From: Blepharisma stoltei
Lineage: Eukaryota > Ciliophora > Heterotrichea > Heterotrichida > Blepharismidae
Length of the DNA: 64,000 nucleotides
NCBI GenBank assembly: GCA_914767885.1
Contig: CAJZBQ010000047.1
Coordinates: 372,001-436,000 of the forward strand
Direction of reading: 5' to 3'
The notes beneath the pieces are model-generated. The model had not been told where the DNA came from, made no database searches, and saw only the letters and a program-made list of their open reading frames with translations. Made by a program: the position numbers and the translations under genes. Below are positions 21,564 to 31,923 of the stretch, one piece after another; position 1 is the first letter of the stretch, and the number at the start of each line of letters is the position of its first letter.

Positions 21564-24106
21564 TTAAAAGTGCAGATAATCAAAAAAGTTCAATACTCAA
21601 TTCAATATAGCATTAACATTAACATTAACAGGTATTATAAAGGCTCGTCATATTGGCGCGGGTTTCCCCTGCCCTACCTTCACCCGGTTGCTCACCACAG
21701 ATCGGACACGGCCTTCAAGATGTTGCTCCTACTGGACGAGGATGTGCACTCGCTACCCGTAGTTGGATGAGTTACGCCACCTAGCAGTACGACAAGGTTG
21801 TCCATTCCGAAAATTTGAAAAACAAATTTTCTGGTAGGACTGTCGGCTAAGATGGGAATCCAAAGCCTGGGACGTAACGCCCAGTTTCACGCTAGGGAGT
21901 TGCCCATTGATCAGGAGGTACCTTCCCGATGCTGCAGAGCCTTCCCTTTCCAACCTTGGAAACCATCTCCCCTGAGGTAAAACCCTTGGTGTCAGAATGA
22001 GCTGGGGTCGGCCTAATCCGACGTTGCGCTCCACTGTGCCAAGGTAAAACCTAGCCGGACACACATTCCGAACGCCTTTCTCCCTTCCACAAGGTCCCCT
22101 GCGAACGCAGGCTACAGGTGTTGAGAAAAAGAGCTGGATCGCCGTCGCCATTTTAATGTATATTCAATTCAATATAGCATAAATGATAAAACTACTTACA
22201 ACTCTTCTTTTAATTTTTCTTTCTCCTGTATTTATTTTTGGATTTTCTTTACTAATTGATGTCCCTTCATCTATATTTTCAGGAGATTTGCCTTTTGAAA
22301 GTTTTTTTGGCTCAATTTTGATAGAAATTAATTTCTTATACGGTGATGAACTTCCCGATCTTATTCCATGCATAAATGAACAAGATAAAGGAGCTGAAAA
22401 TTCTCTGGTAATATCTTCAGATGCAATCGCAAATGAATAAAAATTCTTCGGGTCAATATTTTCCCTCTTTCCTGTTGTCTCATCATTTACTTTTTTACTT
22501 TTCATTACTATTCCACTTGAGTTTGTGGATAAAAAAGACATGTCTTGGGTATTTACCCTCAATTGATTTTCTTTAAAATGATTAAACCCTGTAAAAGGGT
22601 CAGAGTTTGTATACTTATGATGTTTTTTAAGCGTAGATTTTGCTGGGTCTGGATTTAAGCTTATATAAGAAAGATCAAAATTTGAGGAAGCTAAATTGGG
22701 AGTCAAAGGTGGAGAAATCTTTTTCTTTAATAATCCTTCCCATTCTATATCTTTGCATCAGGAATGGGATTTTATTTCTTCAGCCCCTATTTTGCTTCCT
22801 AGTCTTTTTTCTGGATTTTTATCAAGTAATTTTCGCAGGAGATCTTTTGCACTGCTGCTAATATAATAAGGTACAGTTACTTCTTCATTTTGAATATTTC
22901 AGTGCATTTTCTGTTTATCTGGATCATAAAACGGCGGAAGACCTGTTAGCATTTCATATAAGAGAGAGCCCAAACTGTAAAAATCGACACCACGGCCATG
23001 GCCAGCCTTCTGAAGCATTTCTGGGCACATGTACTCTGGAGATCCACAGTAGCTGTACGTTCTTTCTCTATTTCGAATATTTTCTTTTGAAAGGCCAAAA
23101 TCAGTGATTTTGATATGCCCATCAATATCTAATAATACATTTTCTGGCTTCAAATCTCTGTATACTATATTTCTTCCATGCAAATATTCTAAACCAAGCA
23201 ATATCTCTCCAAAATAGAACTTTGCTTGGTTTTCTGTGAACCTCCCAAGCCTATGCAAATGATAAAACAACTCGCCACCAGGGCAAAAATCAAGCACCAA
23301 ATTAAGTTCGCTTGGAGTTTGAAAAGCCCAGTGAAGTTCTATTATAAAGGGATGATGCGAGTTTATCATGATATTTCTTTCAGCAAGAACTTGCGTAACC
23401 TTATCTTGATTTAAAACAAAATCTTTACTCATTGTTTTTATTGCGTATAACTTCCCAGTATCTTTTTTTCTTACTCTGCTCTTTAAATTTTAACCAAAAA
23501 TCCTGTTCCAATTTAAAAGGTTAGGCTATTTTTTAAAAAATTATATTAAATTATTGGCGTAGAAAATTCTTTAAAACAATAAATTTGGTCAAAACTAATT
23601 TTATTGGAAAAAAATTGTTCCAATTTAAAAGGGTTAAAGTACCCAAAAAATGAAATTTTACCTACTTTTGTTCCAATTTAAAGTAGAGGATTTACTTCAA
23701 TGACTTTAGAAAAGCCTCCTTTTCCGATTAGTTTGACGGGATTAAAATGTGATCAGTCTATATTCCCAGTAGCATTTTCTTTGAAAACTGCAACAAGTTC
23801 TTCTTCATCGCTTACAGGGTCCAAAGGACGATCATACGAATTGAGTCAGGCGTCAATAATTTCCAAGTTATTTTTTGTACACAAGGCAACTATTTGAGGC
23901 TCACTGTCGTATTGTCGAATGACTTCTGAGAAGAGTCAGCCACAAGTTAGGGACTCTTCGCGTATTGGAATTGCAATTAAATCCCAATTAATCCGAACCC
24001 GAAAAACTTTCATGGGAACTCTCTTTAGGAGAGAATTTGATGATTGAGGCTGTAATGAACGTGTTTGTCTTGTTCCTTTATTGCTATTAGACGGTGATTG
24101 GCCCAT
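21564..24106 (-). CDS. AGC-family Ser/Thr protein kinase, one family B IES and a retroposon near the 3' end
   Basis: ATG at 24106; about 584 aa if the IES (23471-23691) and the retroposon are removed. N-terminal 100+ residues with no clear domain (MGQSPSNS; Gly2 could be myristoylated). Kinase: glycine loop IGKGGFSKV, restored across the IES to VIEVRKKDTGKLYAIKTM with the VAIK-type Lys; catalytic loop YRDLKPENVLL; DFGLSKE; GSPEYMCPEML activation segment; then an AGC-like PFYDPDKQKMHWNI. A Ser/Thr-rich C-terminal tail follows. The catalytic residues are all present. Where the protein ends depends on the retroposon; the last 11 codons (to TAA 21564) are tentative. Confidence 0.87.
21614..22163 (-). 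mobile_element. retroposon-like insertion at the 3' end of the AGC kinase gene
   Basis: GC-rich block bounded by a perfect 17-bp duplication TCAATTCAATATAGCAT (21597-21613, 22164-22180). On the minus strand it begins near TTAAAATGGCGACGG (about 22156) and ends with a (TTAATG)n-like tail (complement TTAACATTAACATTAACA at 21613-21630). The copy offset is 567 bp (3x189). A 132-codon frame starts at the ATG of AAAATGGC; I do not recognise its product. Confidence 0.88.
23471..23691. mobile_element. short degenerate family B MITE/IES in the AGC kinase glycine-loop region
   Basis: 221 bp flanked by TTA (23471-23473, 23692-23694). It contains three copies of TTGTTCCAATTTAAA-type motif (about 23503, 23616, 23669). 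The outer ends (CTCTGCTCTTTAAATT and, in reverse, ATCCTCTACTTTAAATT) have lost the C-run of longer copies. Excision gives FSKVIEVRKKDTGKLYAIK in frame. Confidence 0.9.
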
Positions 24107-24192
24107 TATCTAAATTTATTAAAATGATATTTTGAGTTAATCATCAACGGACATTAAATAGAATAAATATGAGCCAAAGGAAAGATATAGAT

Positions 24193-24850
24193 TAGATTAA
24201 ATTAGATTATGCTGCTCGTCGTTCGAAGGGCCAAGAGCTCGCCCCAAATGCTCATTATCCCATATGATCCAAGCAGATACCTTCCCTCTTACCAAAGCAG
24301 GGTCTTGCAAAACCACTGGCTCCTGAATACTTACTCCTGAACAAAAAATTTTGTTCGCTCACAGAATTCTCAAAAATTGGAAAGCAAATATATATTTAAT
24401 TTGTAAAATTTGTGTGTTTAAAATTAAACAGAATTAGCTCTAGAGATTTCATTGTAATAATTATCACTTATATATCAAATTCTTTTTTATGAAATATTTT
24501 TTCTTCGCTTACGCAGGGTGCTCACTTGCGGGGGGGAGCTAGAAATCGATTTTATGACGCTTAAATCCCACTATCTAATACGCAAATACTGTTTTGCAGG
24601 TTTTCGAGAAGTCTACACTGCTCTACTCTCCACGTCTCTCTCTGATCATGCCGTTTTGATCAATTGCCGGTTAAAATCCATTCCTATTGTCTAACACCTT
24701 GAGACGCAAGAAAAGCTAATGCTCGATATGCAGCAAGGGCACCGCGCATTATCTTAGCTTGATTTTTCTAATGGGTGCTCCTTGCACGTGCTGAGTAAAA
24801 TTGCCCCAATAGGTTGGGCGGTCATCTCTCTGTAATATTAATGTACATAT
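24193..24850 (-). mobile_element. intergenic retroposon-like insertion carrying a nested family A MITE
   Basis: Flanked by a perfect 12-bp duplication AAAGATATAGAT (24181-24192, 24851-24862). At the left it has a (TTAGAT)n-like tail. The GC-richer body is split at 24332-24539 by a family A element. Without it the body is about 450 bp, matching the other retroposons here. Confidence 0.75.
24331..24539. mobile_element. degenerate, shortened family A MITE nested in the retroposon
   Basis: Left end TTACTCCTGAACAAAAAATTTTGTTCGCTC; right end GCGGGGGGGAGCTAG. The internal AT-rich core (AATTGGAAAGCAAATAT.., ..GATTTCATTGTAATAATTATCAC) matches other family A copies. About half the usual length. Confidence 0.75.
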
Positions 24851-24862
24851 AAAGATATAGAT

Positions 24863-25410
24863 AAAAGTTAAGATTTTAACTTTAAAAAGACTAAACAGCT
24901 TAGTTTGCTATTGATAATTGAATTTAACAGAAATTATGAAATTCCTATCACTTCATGCATTTCATTTTTTATCCCATATCCTTGTTTTATCAAAATAATT
25001 AACTTCAATTATTTTCTATTTTATAAGATTTAAGCAATTAGCAATTTTAGATGAGATTTGCAAACGAGTATTCATATTATTTTCTATATATGAGCTCTTT
25101 TATAATTTAATGTGAGGCCTTTCTCATCTCAATATCTATAGCAGTTAATTATTGATGAAAAATCAATTCTAATTAAAAAGCAATCCAATAAAGATAATAA
25201 AATTTAGCTGGCAGTTCAATGAAGAATAATATCTTCTCTCTTGCTATAAATACAAGAGCTATATCTACAGGAGCAATTAGTACTATAAGCTAACTAATTT
25301 TTAACTAAATAATCAGTTATTAATGATTAAATTAATTTTCTAAAATTTTTTATATAAATGGCAGAATTTTATTCAAATTTATTCATAATCAAATTATCAT
25401 AACTAAATTA
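24863..25410. other. AT-rich intergenic spacer
   Basis: No gene, repeat or element recognised. Confidence 0.5.
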
Positions 25411-25905
25411 TTATCTATTTAATTTTTTTTGGATAAAAGGAATATTTTCTTTATTGAAATCTTCAGGATTGAAGCTTTTAGCTTGTGCACTAAGCTTTGC
25501 TGATTTCTTTTTAAAAATTTGAATTGATTTAATTACTTCGTTGTAAAAGGAGAGCCCAAGCTCTGAAGAAAGAGATAAAGGAGATTTCGAGACTTGATTT
25601 TTAATTTCTTGCTCAAAGTTCAAATCTTGAAAAAGCATGCTAAGATTCACAGATTCAGATTTTATTTGAGAACTTTTTTTAAAAAGATATGTGTGGAGAC
25701 GGCTTTCAAAAGGTGTAATTTGGGGTGATAGAGAAAATTTTAAGGTCTTATATGAATTTGGTGTATCTTGAATCGAAGAATTTTCAAAATCGCTAGAATC
25801 AGAGGATAGCTGAGGTTTAAGATTGCACAGGGTTGTTTCTAAGGCATCGTCAATTAGAAATTTTGGAAGTAGTAGGCTTAAGTGTTCAGTTGGAATTTCA
25901 ATCAT
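25411..25905 (-). CDS. hypothetical protein
   Basis: 164 aa, ATG to TAA, without TGA codons. Ser-rich in the middle (SSDSSDFENSS; SKSPLSLSSE) with a Lys-rich C-terminal third (IFKKKSAKLSAQAKSFNPEDFNKENIPF). No transmembrane segment. The KEN-like box (NKENIPF) near the end is noticeable, but its function as a degron is only a guess. No family recognised. Confidence 0.5.
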   Translation of the reverse strand: MIEIPTEHLSLLLPKFLIDDALETTLCNLKPQLSSDSSDFENSSIQDTPNSYKTLKFSLSPQITPFESRLHTYLFKKSSQIKSESVNLSMLFQDLNFEQEIKNQVSKSPLSLSSELGLSFYNEVIKSIQIFKKKSAKLSAQAKSFNPEDFNKENIPFIQKKLNR

Positions 25906-26170
25906 TTTTTTAAATTTAAATATTTTGATTTGAATAATAAAAGTTAAGATGAAAAAATGGGAATTTAATTGATGCTAAAGATGGCTTTGAATTTATTAAA
26001 TTTCCTAATATAAGTTTGAAATTGTATTCAGTTTTTTAATTTTAATTAAAATACTACTATTTATACTTTTGAATCTTAATTTGCCCTTTATATTACTTAC
26101 TCTTGTGAATTGTAAGCTTTTTAATAAAAGCTGAAGAAAAATTTAAAAATAATTTTGATAAGAGCATAAC

Positions 26171-27034
26171 TTATAACTTAAATTTTATCGCGGATGTACC
26201 GCATTTCTCCCTTTTTTTTTTCTTCAACTTCACTCTATAAATAAATGTTTTTATTTCGTCATCTACTTCCCCAAATTCTCCAGCATGTTCCTCTTTCATC
26301 CAAACAACAAATTTCTTCACATATAGCTCAACATCATGCACCACAAATCTTCTTCTGATCACCTCCTCTAGCATTCCATTTTTCCCTAACTCCATTAATA
26401 AATCAGCTCTTTCATCTTCATTCAAAAGACAATCATTAAACAGGTGGATTTCTTTCTCATTTCACTTACATTTCTCATATTTGGAACTCTGTTTTAAATG
26501 CCTTAAATTCTGCGAATACGATGCTGCATTAAAACCAGCCCTTAATCTGAGGATATCTGCAACCTTCTGCCTTCTATGCGAGTTTAAATATAAAGATGGG
26601 TTCCCCTCAATTTTATCTTTCCCTTCACTTAAGGCCATAATTAATCTCGTCGTTCCTCTCGCTTCGGCTTCAATTTTCAAGGGTTTATCATACCTTTCAC
26701 TTTTCCCGCCAAAATTCAAATTACCATCATTCTCAATTACTACTTTTTCGCGGGCACTCTCATCTTTATCTTGACCTTCACCTTTTTCGGCAAGTTCTTC
26801 CTCTACATCGTTTCCTGCATTATCTAAGCTTTCTTTTTCATATTCCGCATCTTCAGATTCATAATCTCTGCTCTTATTACAATTTTCTTCTCCATAATCC
26901 AGACTTTCTTCATCAGTATAAAATTCTTCATATTCACCTTCAATAATTCCATCAATTCCATATTCTCCGCAATCTCTATAGTCCTCATCGTATCTTTCGT
27001 AGTTTTCATAGTTATCATAGTATAATATCCAGTT
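26171..27034 (-). CDS. acidic protein of unknown family, 5' end unresolved
   Basis: With TGA=Trp (KCKWNEKEIHLFNDCL) the frame is open from about 27034 to TAA at 26171. The upstream part is a Tyr/Asp/Glu-rich stretch (NYERYDEDYRDCGEYG; EEFYTDEESLDYGEE). It is followed by GGKSERYDKPLKIEAEARG.. and a Lys-rich C-terminus. No in-frame ATG precedes the acidic stretch; the first in-frame ATG is well inside. Upstream there is an in-frame TAA (27035-27037), so a first exon, intron or IES is probably missing. The segment WNEKEIHLFNDCLLNEDERADLL looks like a small helical (SANT-like?) domain, unproven. Confidence 0.45.
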
Positions 27035-27087
27035 TTACTTATTGCTAGATAATTTTATAATTCCTAATTATTTTAGAAATAGTCAAG

Positions 27088-29844
27088 CTAAGGTTTAGGT
27101 TTTAGCAAAATAGCTTTATGATTGTCATTTGTTTTTGCACAACAAATACAAATATAAACATCAATTGGATTGTTTAAAGTGCAGAACTCGCAGACCCAAT
27201 GATCTTGGATTTCAGGATCTTGATGCTTAGGAATTTGAGGAGGATTAGTTGGAGCTTTTGGGAATGTTGGAGGTGGAATAACATATTCTGGATTTTTGAA
27301 AGCGGTCAGCAATTTTGCATTGTCATTTTTAGGGGGATTTATTTGAGGATTTTCTTTTGGAACAAATTTCTGGGGAATATTATTTAATTGCTCTTGATTT
27401 AGCTTAGGTGGTTGTGGAACCATAGGAGTCTTTGGAAATAGACGTGGATTATTTAGAGGAGTTGCACCTAATGGATCAATTTTGAATGGAGTTTGCCTGA
27501 CTGGCAATTTAGACGCAGCAATTGATTCACTATTATCTAAATTTTCCTCTGAACTAGAGTTATCTTCTTCACTTTCGCTTTCTTCTATTTCGCATTCGCT
27601 ATCTTCTCCATTTTCGCTTTCCTCTCCACTGTCAGAATCTACTGTTTTAGCACCAATTTTAGCGTCAAAGCTATCTTGTTCTTTTTTGACTGGAATATGA
27701 AAACCACCTGGCTTATTTAGCAAAGGCATTTGGGGCGGAGGCTGGTATGACCCTTGGAATGGGAGTGCAAGTGGAGCAAAATTCTGAATTGGTTGTTTAG
27801 GTTGAACTTTAGGGAAGGGGAAGGGGCCTGGCATTTCTGGGAATTCTCTAGTGGGATTAAGGTCTTTAGCTTGGGTTTTAGGGATAGAAAAATTTGGCAT
27901 AATTTGAGGTCTAATCACAGGTGGGATAGAGTTCTCTGGAGTTGAATCATTTGAATATTTTCTTGGAGGGGAAAATGGCTTTTGTTTATCGGGATTATAT
28001 GCTGCTGGGTTTTGTTTAGGAATGATAAAGTTGGATTTAAAGTCAGCTGGATTGTTAGTTTGTGCCGATGGAGCTTCAATATTTGGCAGCGATTCTTCAC
28101 TTTCAGAGAGTCTAGTTTGGCTTGGAATAGGAGAAATGTCTTGATTCAGTTTCGTATGTATATGATTGTTAAAGGCATTCGGCATAGGTTGAGGAGAAAT
28201 AAATTTAACAGGCCTAAATTCATTAAAAGCTGATAGAACAGTATTTTTTTCAGTGTCTTGATAATTTTCACTGTTTTTAACCACTTGAGCCGGCTGATTA
28301 TTAACTTCTAATGGATTCGAAGGGTTATTTGGTAGCAAATCTTCAATTTTCGCTGTTTTGGCTGCTTTAGGAATTGTAAAAACATCTCCATAAATTGGAG
28401 GAGGAGGAGGCCGATTAAATGGTGAAGATATACTCTTTGCTGGCACATTTTCTGTATCTTTGGGCTTTATAACTTCTAACGGATTTGAAGGGGTATTTGG
28501 TGGCAAATCTTCAATTTTCGCTGTTTTAGCTGCTTTAGGAATTGTAAAAACATCTCCATAAATTGGAGGAGGCTGATTAAATGGCGAAGGTATATGCTTT
28601 GCTGGCACATTTTCGATATCTTTGGGCTTTATAACTTCTAACGGATTTGAAGGGTTATTTGGCGGCAAATCTTCAATTTTCGCTGTTTTGGCTGTATTAG
28701 GAATTGTAAAACTATTTTCAAAAATTGGAGGAGGAGGAGGAGCCCGATTAAATGGTGAAGGTATATGCTTTACTGGCACATTTTCTGTATCTTTGGGTTT
28801 TATAGGCTCATCTTTTGGATGAAAAGAGCTAATATCAGGCAAGTCATCATTCCCTTCTTCATTGAATGCTTGCTTTTGCGAATTAGGAATATTTACTTGT
28901 TTTGGATATGTACTTATATCAGGTAAATCGCTTTCTCTAAGATTTTCTTCCCGAACTTGCTCATGCGATTCAGCTTGAAGAACAGCATCTCTTACTTGCT
29001 TTAATAACTTTAATTTTCCAGATAGGTCTGATTTTATTGTAGATGGGATATAGTAATCGCATTGCTTTATGTAGGATTGAAGCAATTTAATTTTATCGTT
29101 AATGTCTTTAGTGACTTTAAACTCTTCAAGCGGCTCTTGAGATCTATATAAAAATTACTCAGTATAAACCAGCATTTCAGGAAGCATTTCAAGCTCAGTG
29201 CATCCAATTATGGCTCTTTCCCAGTTTGAGTACTCACTTACGTCAAAAATCTTGTGCAAAGTTCATGAATTTTTATTTCTTATAAGAGGAAAGCTGAGAT
29301 TTCCTTTTTTCACAGTCAAGCCTTTAAGTTTTTTAGTGCCTATAGAAGCTGTAATGAACCTTCACACATTCTGGGGATTTTTAAAATTCATGATGTTTTG
29401 GAATCTGAAAACAGTGATATCTTTATCAGTAGAATGCTTAGCCAATGACTTGATGTTTTGTTCTACGTCAACTTGATTTTCTGTAATGCCAACAGCTATT
29501 TCTGGAAGAATTCCATTGAGCCCTTTTGCAATGAACTGGTAAACTTCTTCAGCTTCATTTTCGCTGAATTCATTTATGAATGCTGGAAGGAATTGGGTAT
29601 TTATTGTTTTCTGCATGAATAATACTCTTAGCTGGTTTCCGAAATCATTTTCATTAAATTTGGCTTTGGAGAGCTTGTCCGTAAAATTAGAATCTGATAG
29701 TCTGAGTTAATATTACAATATTGATATAAGAGACCTTGCATTACTTTTTTGAATATAGACATTGCTTTCGACTATTTTTTTATTTTGAAGAGCGTTAGGA
29801 ACTCTTTTAAGTGCAGCTTCAGCGATTCACCTTTGAGGATCCAT
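27088..29844 (-). CDS. large proline-rich protein with tandem repeats and a C-terminal RanBP2-type zinc finger
   Basis: ATG at 29844 (MDPQRWIAEAALKRVPNALQ), two 15-nt introns (29702-29716, 29143-29157) and TGA=Trp codons give 908 aa. Residues 1-about 220 form a helical region of unknown fold. The middle is disordered, with three to four copies of a repeat of about 60 residues built on IKPKDTENVPVKHIPSPFN..AKTAKIEDLPPN. A Glu/Ser-rich acidic block follows. The C-terminus holds WVCEFCTLNNPIDVYICICC, the W-x-C-x2-C-x..N..C-x2-C RanBP2/NZF pattern that binds ubiquitin or RNA. It could be an adaptor; the sequence does not say more. Confidence 0.8.
28400..28830 (-). repeat. tandem coding repeats (~60 codons, 3-4 copies)
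   Basis: Near-identical blocks, most clearly around 28440-28620 and 28620-28800, encode the IKPKDTENVP..SNPLEV unit. High nucleotide identity suggests recent expansion or ongoing homogenisation. Confidence 0.8.
29143..29157 (-). other. 15-nt intron in the zinc-finger gene
   Basis: Minus-strand GTAATTTTTATATAG. Removal joins ..EMLVYTESQEPLEEF.. and avoids an in-frame stop. Confidence 0.88.
29702..29716 (-). other. 15-nt intron in the zinc-finger gene
   Basis: Minus-strand GTAATATTAACTCAG. Removal joins ..RSLISILLSDSNFTDK... Confidence 0.88.
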
Positions 29845-30440
29845 TTCTACAATTATTATAAAAATTTAATATTCAATTAGAAGCGAATGAGCTTTTATTT
29901 TATATGATTTAGTAATGATTATTTGCTGATGATTATTATATGACACAATAATAATTGATTGCATCGGATATTATAGTGAAATTTATTACATATATTGCAA
30001 TTAGTGTAGAAAATCTATTGCTTTTATAATTTTTGAGAAATGGAATGAATGCTTAAATAGAATTTGTTTTTCTTATTCGTATTTTTTATCGATGCTTTAA
30101 TATTTGTAGAGTGATTATGTTACAAAAATAATTATGAGCTTTTAATAATAAATTATCTAGTGATTGATATAAAATTTATGCAAATATTATTCAGAGAATT
30201 GGATTAAATATATACTTAAATATTTATGGTTGTTTTAATTATCATTCTACATATTCTCTAAGCTCAATTATTATTTTGGTCGAATTAGTGCAAGGATTAT
30301 TAATTGTCTGAATAAGGGCTAAAGTGCGGATAAATCATACTTTTAAAGAAAAATGATTATCATAATTTGCAATAATCAATAATAAATCAATCTAATACTT
30401 GGAACTTTCTTCTCAATCATTCGAAATAAGTTCGATAAAT
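29845..30440. other. AT-rich intergenic spacer between divergent genes
   Basis: No open frame or mobile element recognised. It probably holds the promoters of the two divergently transcribed genes, but I see no defined motif. Confidence 0.5.
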
Positions 30441-31877
30441 ATGTATGATAATAGGATCAACACCAGATGCATTTTTGCTAAAAGCATGCTTTCTTATAGA
30501 TTTCTTCGAGGGATTGCAAGTATGTCTCTGATACCTTTAATATGGGTCCTCTCAAATAGTGTAATTTTTACTCAGATCTATCAAAGTTCAAATATTTTCT
30601 TTTTCAGCTGGGTTTTCTATTTTGCTTTTGAATCTCTAAGTAACATCTTAATTCAAATGAACGAAAAATTTGGCCTATCAAGACTTCTCTATATTAGCTA
30701 CGTTTTCGGCTCGATCATATCAGGAACTCTAATTTTGATTGCATTTTTACTTTCAGATGTCACAGGAATAATCCTATTTTTCTTAGGCAGAAGCCTTCAA
30801 GGACTAAGTGAAGGTAAATAATAAAAAGGGTTAATTTTCAAAAGCGAAAGTCATTACATACAGAGTATCTGCCAAAAAACTGAATCAGACGCAATTCTCT
30901 TTAAACTAAAAACCTGATATTTCATTGGTGCGATGTTTGGTTCTATGCTCGGATTTATTATCACTATTACAGAGATTATTGATTCATGTGCTTTTCTTAT
31001 TTTTTTCTATATAATTATTAGTGTCATACATTTTATTTACTCAATAAAAACCTATCCGAAGCTCCCTCCATATTTCGATTTGAAACTTGGGTCAAAAGTC
31101 CATAAGACTTATTTTGGGTTATCATTCGAAGATCACTACCAAATTGCCAAAAGAGATATGCAGGTCATGCATTTATCAGATAGATCAATAGCAAAAACAA
31201 GAATCTGTGGAGTTTTAATTATTTCGCTTTCTGGATTTGCGAATTGTATGTCATTGGCTTTCCTTTATTCAGACCAAACAATGCATATATATGAGAGTTT
31301 TGACAGCTACTATATATTTAATGCATATATGTCAGCTATGGTATAAGATATTTAGATTTTGGCAGCACTAGCGATGGTCTTTGTTAGGAAATTAAAAAAA
31401 TATTTATTCATCTACATCGTTATTTATGGATCAATTATTGTTGCAGCTTTATGGCTTTGCATGATAATAACTAGCAATTTTGGTTGGGCTGGCTTATATC
31501 TTAACTTTATTCTTTTGATATGGGGTTCTCTGCTATTAAACGAGCTTTCAAATTATCAAGCTTATCTTATCATCGGTCCAAAATCTCACCTATTTGTAAA
31601 TCTTTTGTATTTGGGAATTTCTAGCTCTGGGTATATTTTCGGTGCATTTTTAGCAATTATTTTTGAAGAAAATTATATAAATGCATCAATTTTGATTAGT
31701 TTTTTTATGGCATCTGCATTGCTGATACTCGCTGTTTTCTCAGAATGCCAAGAGCATCCCGAATTTGTAGAAAAAGTATCTCAACACACAATAAGGGAGC
31801 TAAAATATCCTTTCCAATCGAGAAAAGAAGCAAGTGATTCTTTGTTGCATCCATTAATTGACATCCCTGATGAATAA
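30441..31877 (+). CDS. polytopic membrane transporter, MFS-like
   Basis: 468 aa from ATG 30441 after removing two 15-nt introns (30824-30838, 31341-31355); TAA at 31875. About ten to twelve hydrophobic helices, for example FFFSWVFYFAFESLSNILI, GSIISGTLILIAFLLS, GAMFGSMLGFIITI and LNFILLIWGSLLLNEL. The half-way loop is hydrophilic (around 31090-31180: DHYQIAKRDMQVMHLSDRS), as in major facilitator proteins. GRSLQGLSEG resembles an MFS motif (G-R-x-L-x-G) near the end of helix 4 or 5. Substrate unknown. An upstream TTG-initiated reading (30399) is unlikely. Confidence 0.7.
30824..30838 (+). other. 15-nt intron in the transporter gene
   Basis: GTAAATAATAAAAAG; contains in-frame stops. Removal gives LSEGLIFKSESHY. 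Confidence 0.88.
31341..31355 (+). other. 15-nt intron in the transporter gene
   Basis: GTATAAGATATTTAG; removal gives YMSAMILAALAMVF across a membrane helix. Confidence 0.88.
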
Positions 31878-31923
31878 TTTTTCATAAATTTAATAGATTA
31901 CAAATACTAAGAATAATTGTTAA

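Noticed and set aside
21753-22151. 132-codon minus-strand ORF in a GC-rich block
   Set aside because: It lies wholly within a retroposon-like insertion, has an Arg/Pro-rich composition unlike a domain and matches no family I know; not listed as a gene.
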